Shown: positions 63,229-64,000 of the stretch, piece by piece
How the letters are laid out: each line of letters starts with the position of its first letter
Position numbering within the stretch: position 1 is the first letter of the stretch
Assembly (NCBI GenBank): GCA_902805735.1
Contig: CADCTW010000203.1
Location: 1-64,000, forward strand
DNA from: an uncultured Gemmatimonadota bacterium
GTDB taxonomy: Bacteria; Gemmatimonadota; Gemmatimonadetes; Longimicrobiales; Longimicrobiaceae
DNA length: 64,000 nt
Reading direction: 5' to 3'
Position numbers and translations under genes: made by a program
Notes under the pieces: generated by a model
The model's input: only the letters and a program-made list of their open reading frames with translations
The model's database searches: none
What the model was told of the DNA's origin: nothing

Positions 63229-63292
63229 CTCACACAGAGACACAGAGGCACAGAGATGAACTTATCTCTGTGCCTCTGTGCCTCTGTGTGAG
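63229..63292. repeat. CTCTGTGY palindromic repeat, copy 17
   Basis: Near-perfect two-arm copy with spacer ATGAACTTAT between ftsZ and ccmD; the ccmD stop (TAA on minus) lies in the spacer. Confidence 0.9.
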
Positions 63293-63489
63293 TCCAGCTT
63301 TTCTTCGAGACGCCGAAAGCGGCGCGCGAGGGAGATGGCGTAGCCCAGGATCATCAGCCACGCGAAGGTGAAGGCGGCGAAGACGTGCCAGTAGGCGCGC
63401 AGGGTGCGGGGCGGCGCGGCCTCGACCTGCGCCTGTGCGACGATGGCGGACAGGCACAGCGCGACGACCAGGAAGCTCACGATGCGCAT
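63262..63489 (-). CDS. ccmD: CcmD-family cytochrome c maturation protein
   Basis: A 75-aa membrane protein: a signal-like helix (1-22), then the CcmD-typical AYWHVFAAFTFAWLMILGYAISLARRFRRLEEKL segment split by its single functional helix. It helps release holo-CcmE from the CcmABC complex. The start overlaps the ccmC stop (TGATG). Its final residues (DSHRGTEAQR) are encoded by the adjacent repeat and are absent from typical CcmD. Confidence 0.85.
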   Translation of the reverse strand: MRIVSFLVVALCLSAIVAQAQVEAAPPRTLRAYWHVFAAFTFAWLMILGYAISLARRFRRLEEKLDSHRGTEAQR

Positions 63490-64000
63490 CACGCGAACGC
63501 TCCGCCACGAAGGTAGTCGACGCGGTCCTGCAGGCGGCCCAGGGCGTAGCGGACCATGAGGAGGCCGAAGAAGAGGAGGGTGAAGGCCAGGAACGAGACC
63601 AGGAGCGTCTGCACGATCTCCGGGGCGGCGGCGGGGCCCTCGGGGCGGAGGATGACGGCCTCCGGGTGCTGCGAGCGGAACCAGGTGACGCTCAGGTGGA
63701 TGAGCGGGATGTCCACCGCGCCCACGATCCCCAGGACGGCCGCGAAGCGCTTGCCGCGCTCCGGCGACTCGGTGGCGCCGCGCAGGATGAAGTACCCCAC
63801 GTAGATGAACCACAGGAGCAGCGTAAGCGTGAGCCGCGGCTCCCACACCCACCACGCGCCCCACGCGATCTTGCCCCACAGCGGGCCCGTCACCAGCACG
63901 ATGGTGGTGAAGAGGAGGCCCAGCTCGGCCGCGGCCACGGAGATGGCGTCCAGCCGGTCGTCGCGCAGCCACAGGTAGCCCAGCGAGCAGAGCGCCACGA
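63489..64000 (-). CDS. ccmC: Heme exporter CcmC, 5' end beyond window
   Basis: The C-terminal 170 residues of a CcmC/CcsA-type heme-handling membrane protein. The tryptophan-rich heme motif WGAWWVWEPRLT is present, followed by conserved histidine IPLIHLSVTWFR and further helices. It is in the system I cytochrome c maturation operon with ccmD. The start codon lies past the right edge of the window; a GTG at 63998 is probably internal. Confidence 0.9.
   Translation of the reverse strand, partial: VALCSLGYLWLRDDRLDAISVAAAELGLLFTTIVLVTGPLWGKIAWGAWWVWEPRLTLTLLLWFIYVGYFILRGATESPERGKRFAAVLGIVGAVDIPLIHLSVTWFRSQHPEAVILRPEGPAAAPEIVQTLLVSFLAFTLLFFGLLMVRYALGRLQDRVDYLRGGAFA

Overview
The window is a very GC-rich, gene-dense bacterial chromosome segment from a Gram-negative-type cell. 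It carries many lipobox proteins, an outer-membrane beta-barrel candidate, a Wzx-type flippase and a system I cytochrome c maturation module. Gene content and the abundant intergenic repeats built from the 8-base unit CTCTGTGY suggest Gemmatimonadota, most likely a Longimicrobium-like soil lineage. That placement is inference from gene style, since no rRNA gene is present.

Layout: 1-9.6 kb is an exopolysaccharide cluster. It holds family 2 glycosyltransferases, an O-antigen ligase-like polymerase, two WecG/TagA/CpsF transferases, and a tandem pair of GT-B transferases that share a homogenised block. 7.3-13.2 kb adds secreted glycoside hydrolases (one GH5, two GH8) that probably trim or release the polymer, plus a small polyprenol/diacylglycerol kinase-type membrane protein. 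13.4-17.3 kb holds two CNNM/CorC-type transporters and a GntR regulator. 17.3-20.5 kb is one large secreted multidomain nuclease. 20.8-24 kb contains queD, a Septu-like ATPase/HNH defence pair with a histone-like tail, and tRNA-Ala. 24.1-30.1 kb holds a fused aconitase-family enzyme and the hrcA-dnaJ-prmA-HIT heat-shock operon. 30.7-51 kb is mostly housekeeping: hemW, a flippase, dprA, obgE, an asparaginase, a CtpA-type protease, tmk, alr, mazG, a sensor kinase, recG, ftsY and sod. 51.2-54.8 kb has an EreA-like esterase, an orphan ParA and small hypotheticals. 54.8-60.7 kb is a minus-strand non-homologous end-joining cluster: ku, ligD, a receiver-domain protein, small proteins and a LexA-type DNA-binding protein. 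It faces an orphan HigA-like regulator across two identical palindromic operators. 60.9-64 kb ends with a 117-aa protein overlapping ftsZ, then ccmD and a partial ccmC.

The most striking non-coding feature is a family of 17 dispersed palindromic repeats with arms of three 8-bp units. Every copy lies just past a gene's 3' end. They occupy 10 of 11 convergent junctions and none of the divergent promoter regions, and in four genes they supply the stop codon and the last residues. Other repeat families are CCTAGTG tandem arrays, GCGCGATTCATCGCGC palindromes and two larger inverted-repeat elements. Gene-free stretches over 300 bp (30068-30669, 52599-52974, 53788-54172, 61421-61784) are mostly occupied by such repeats.
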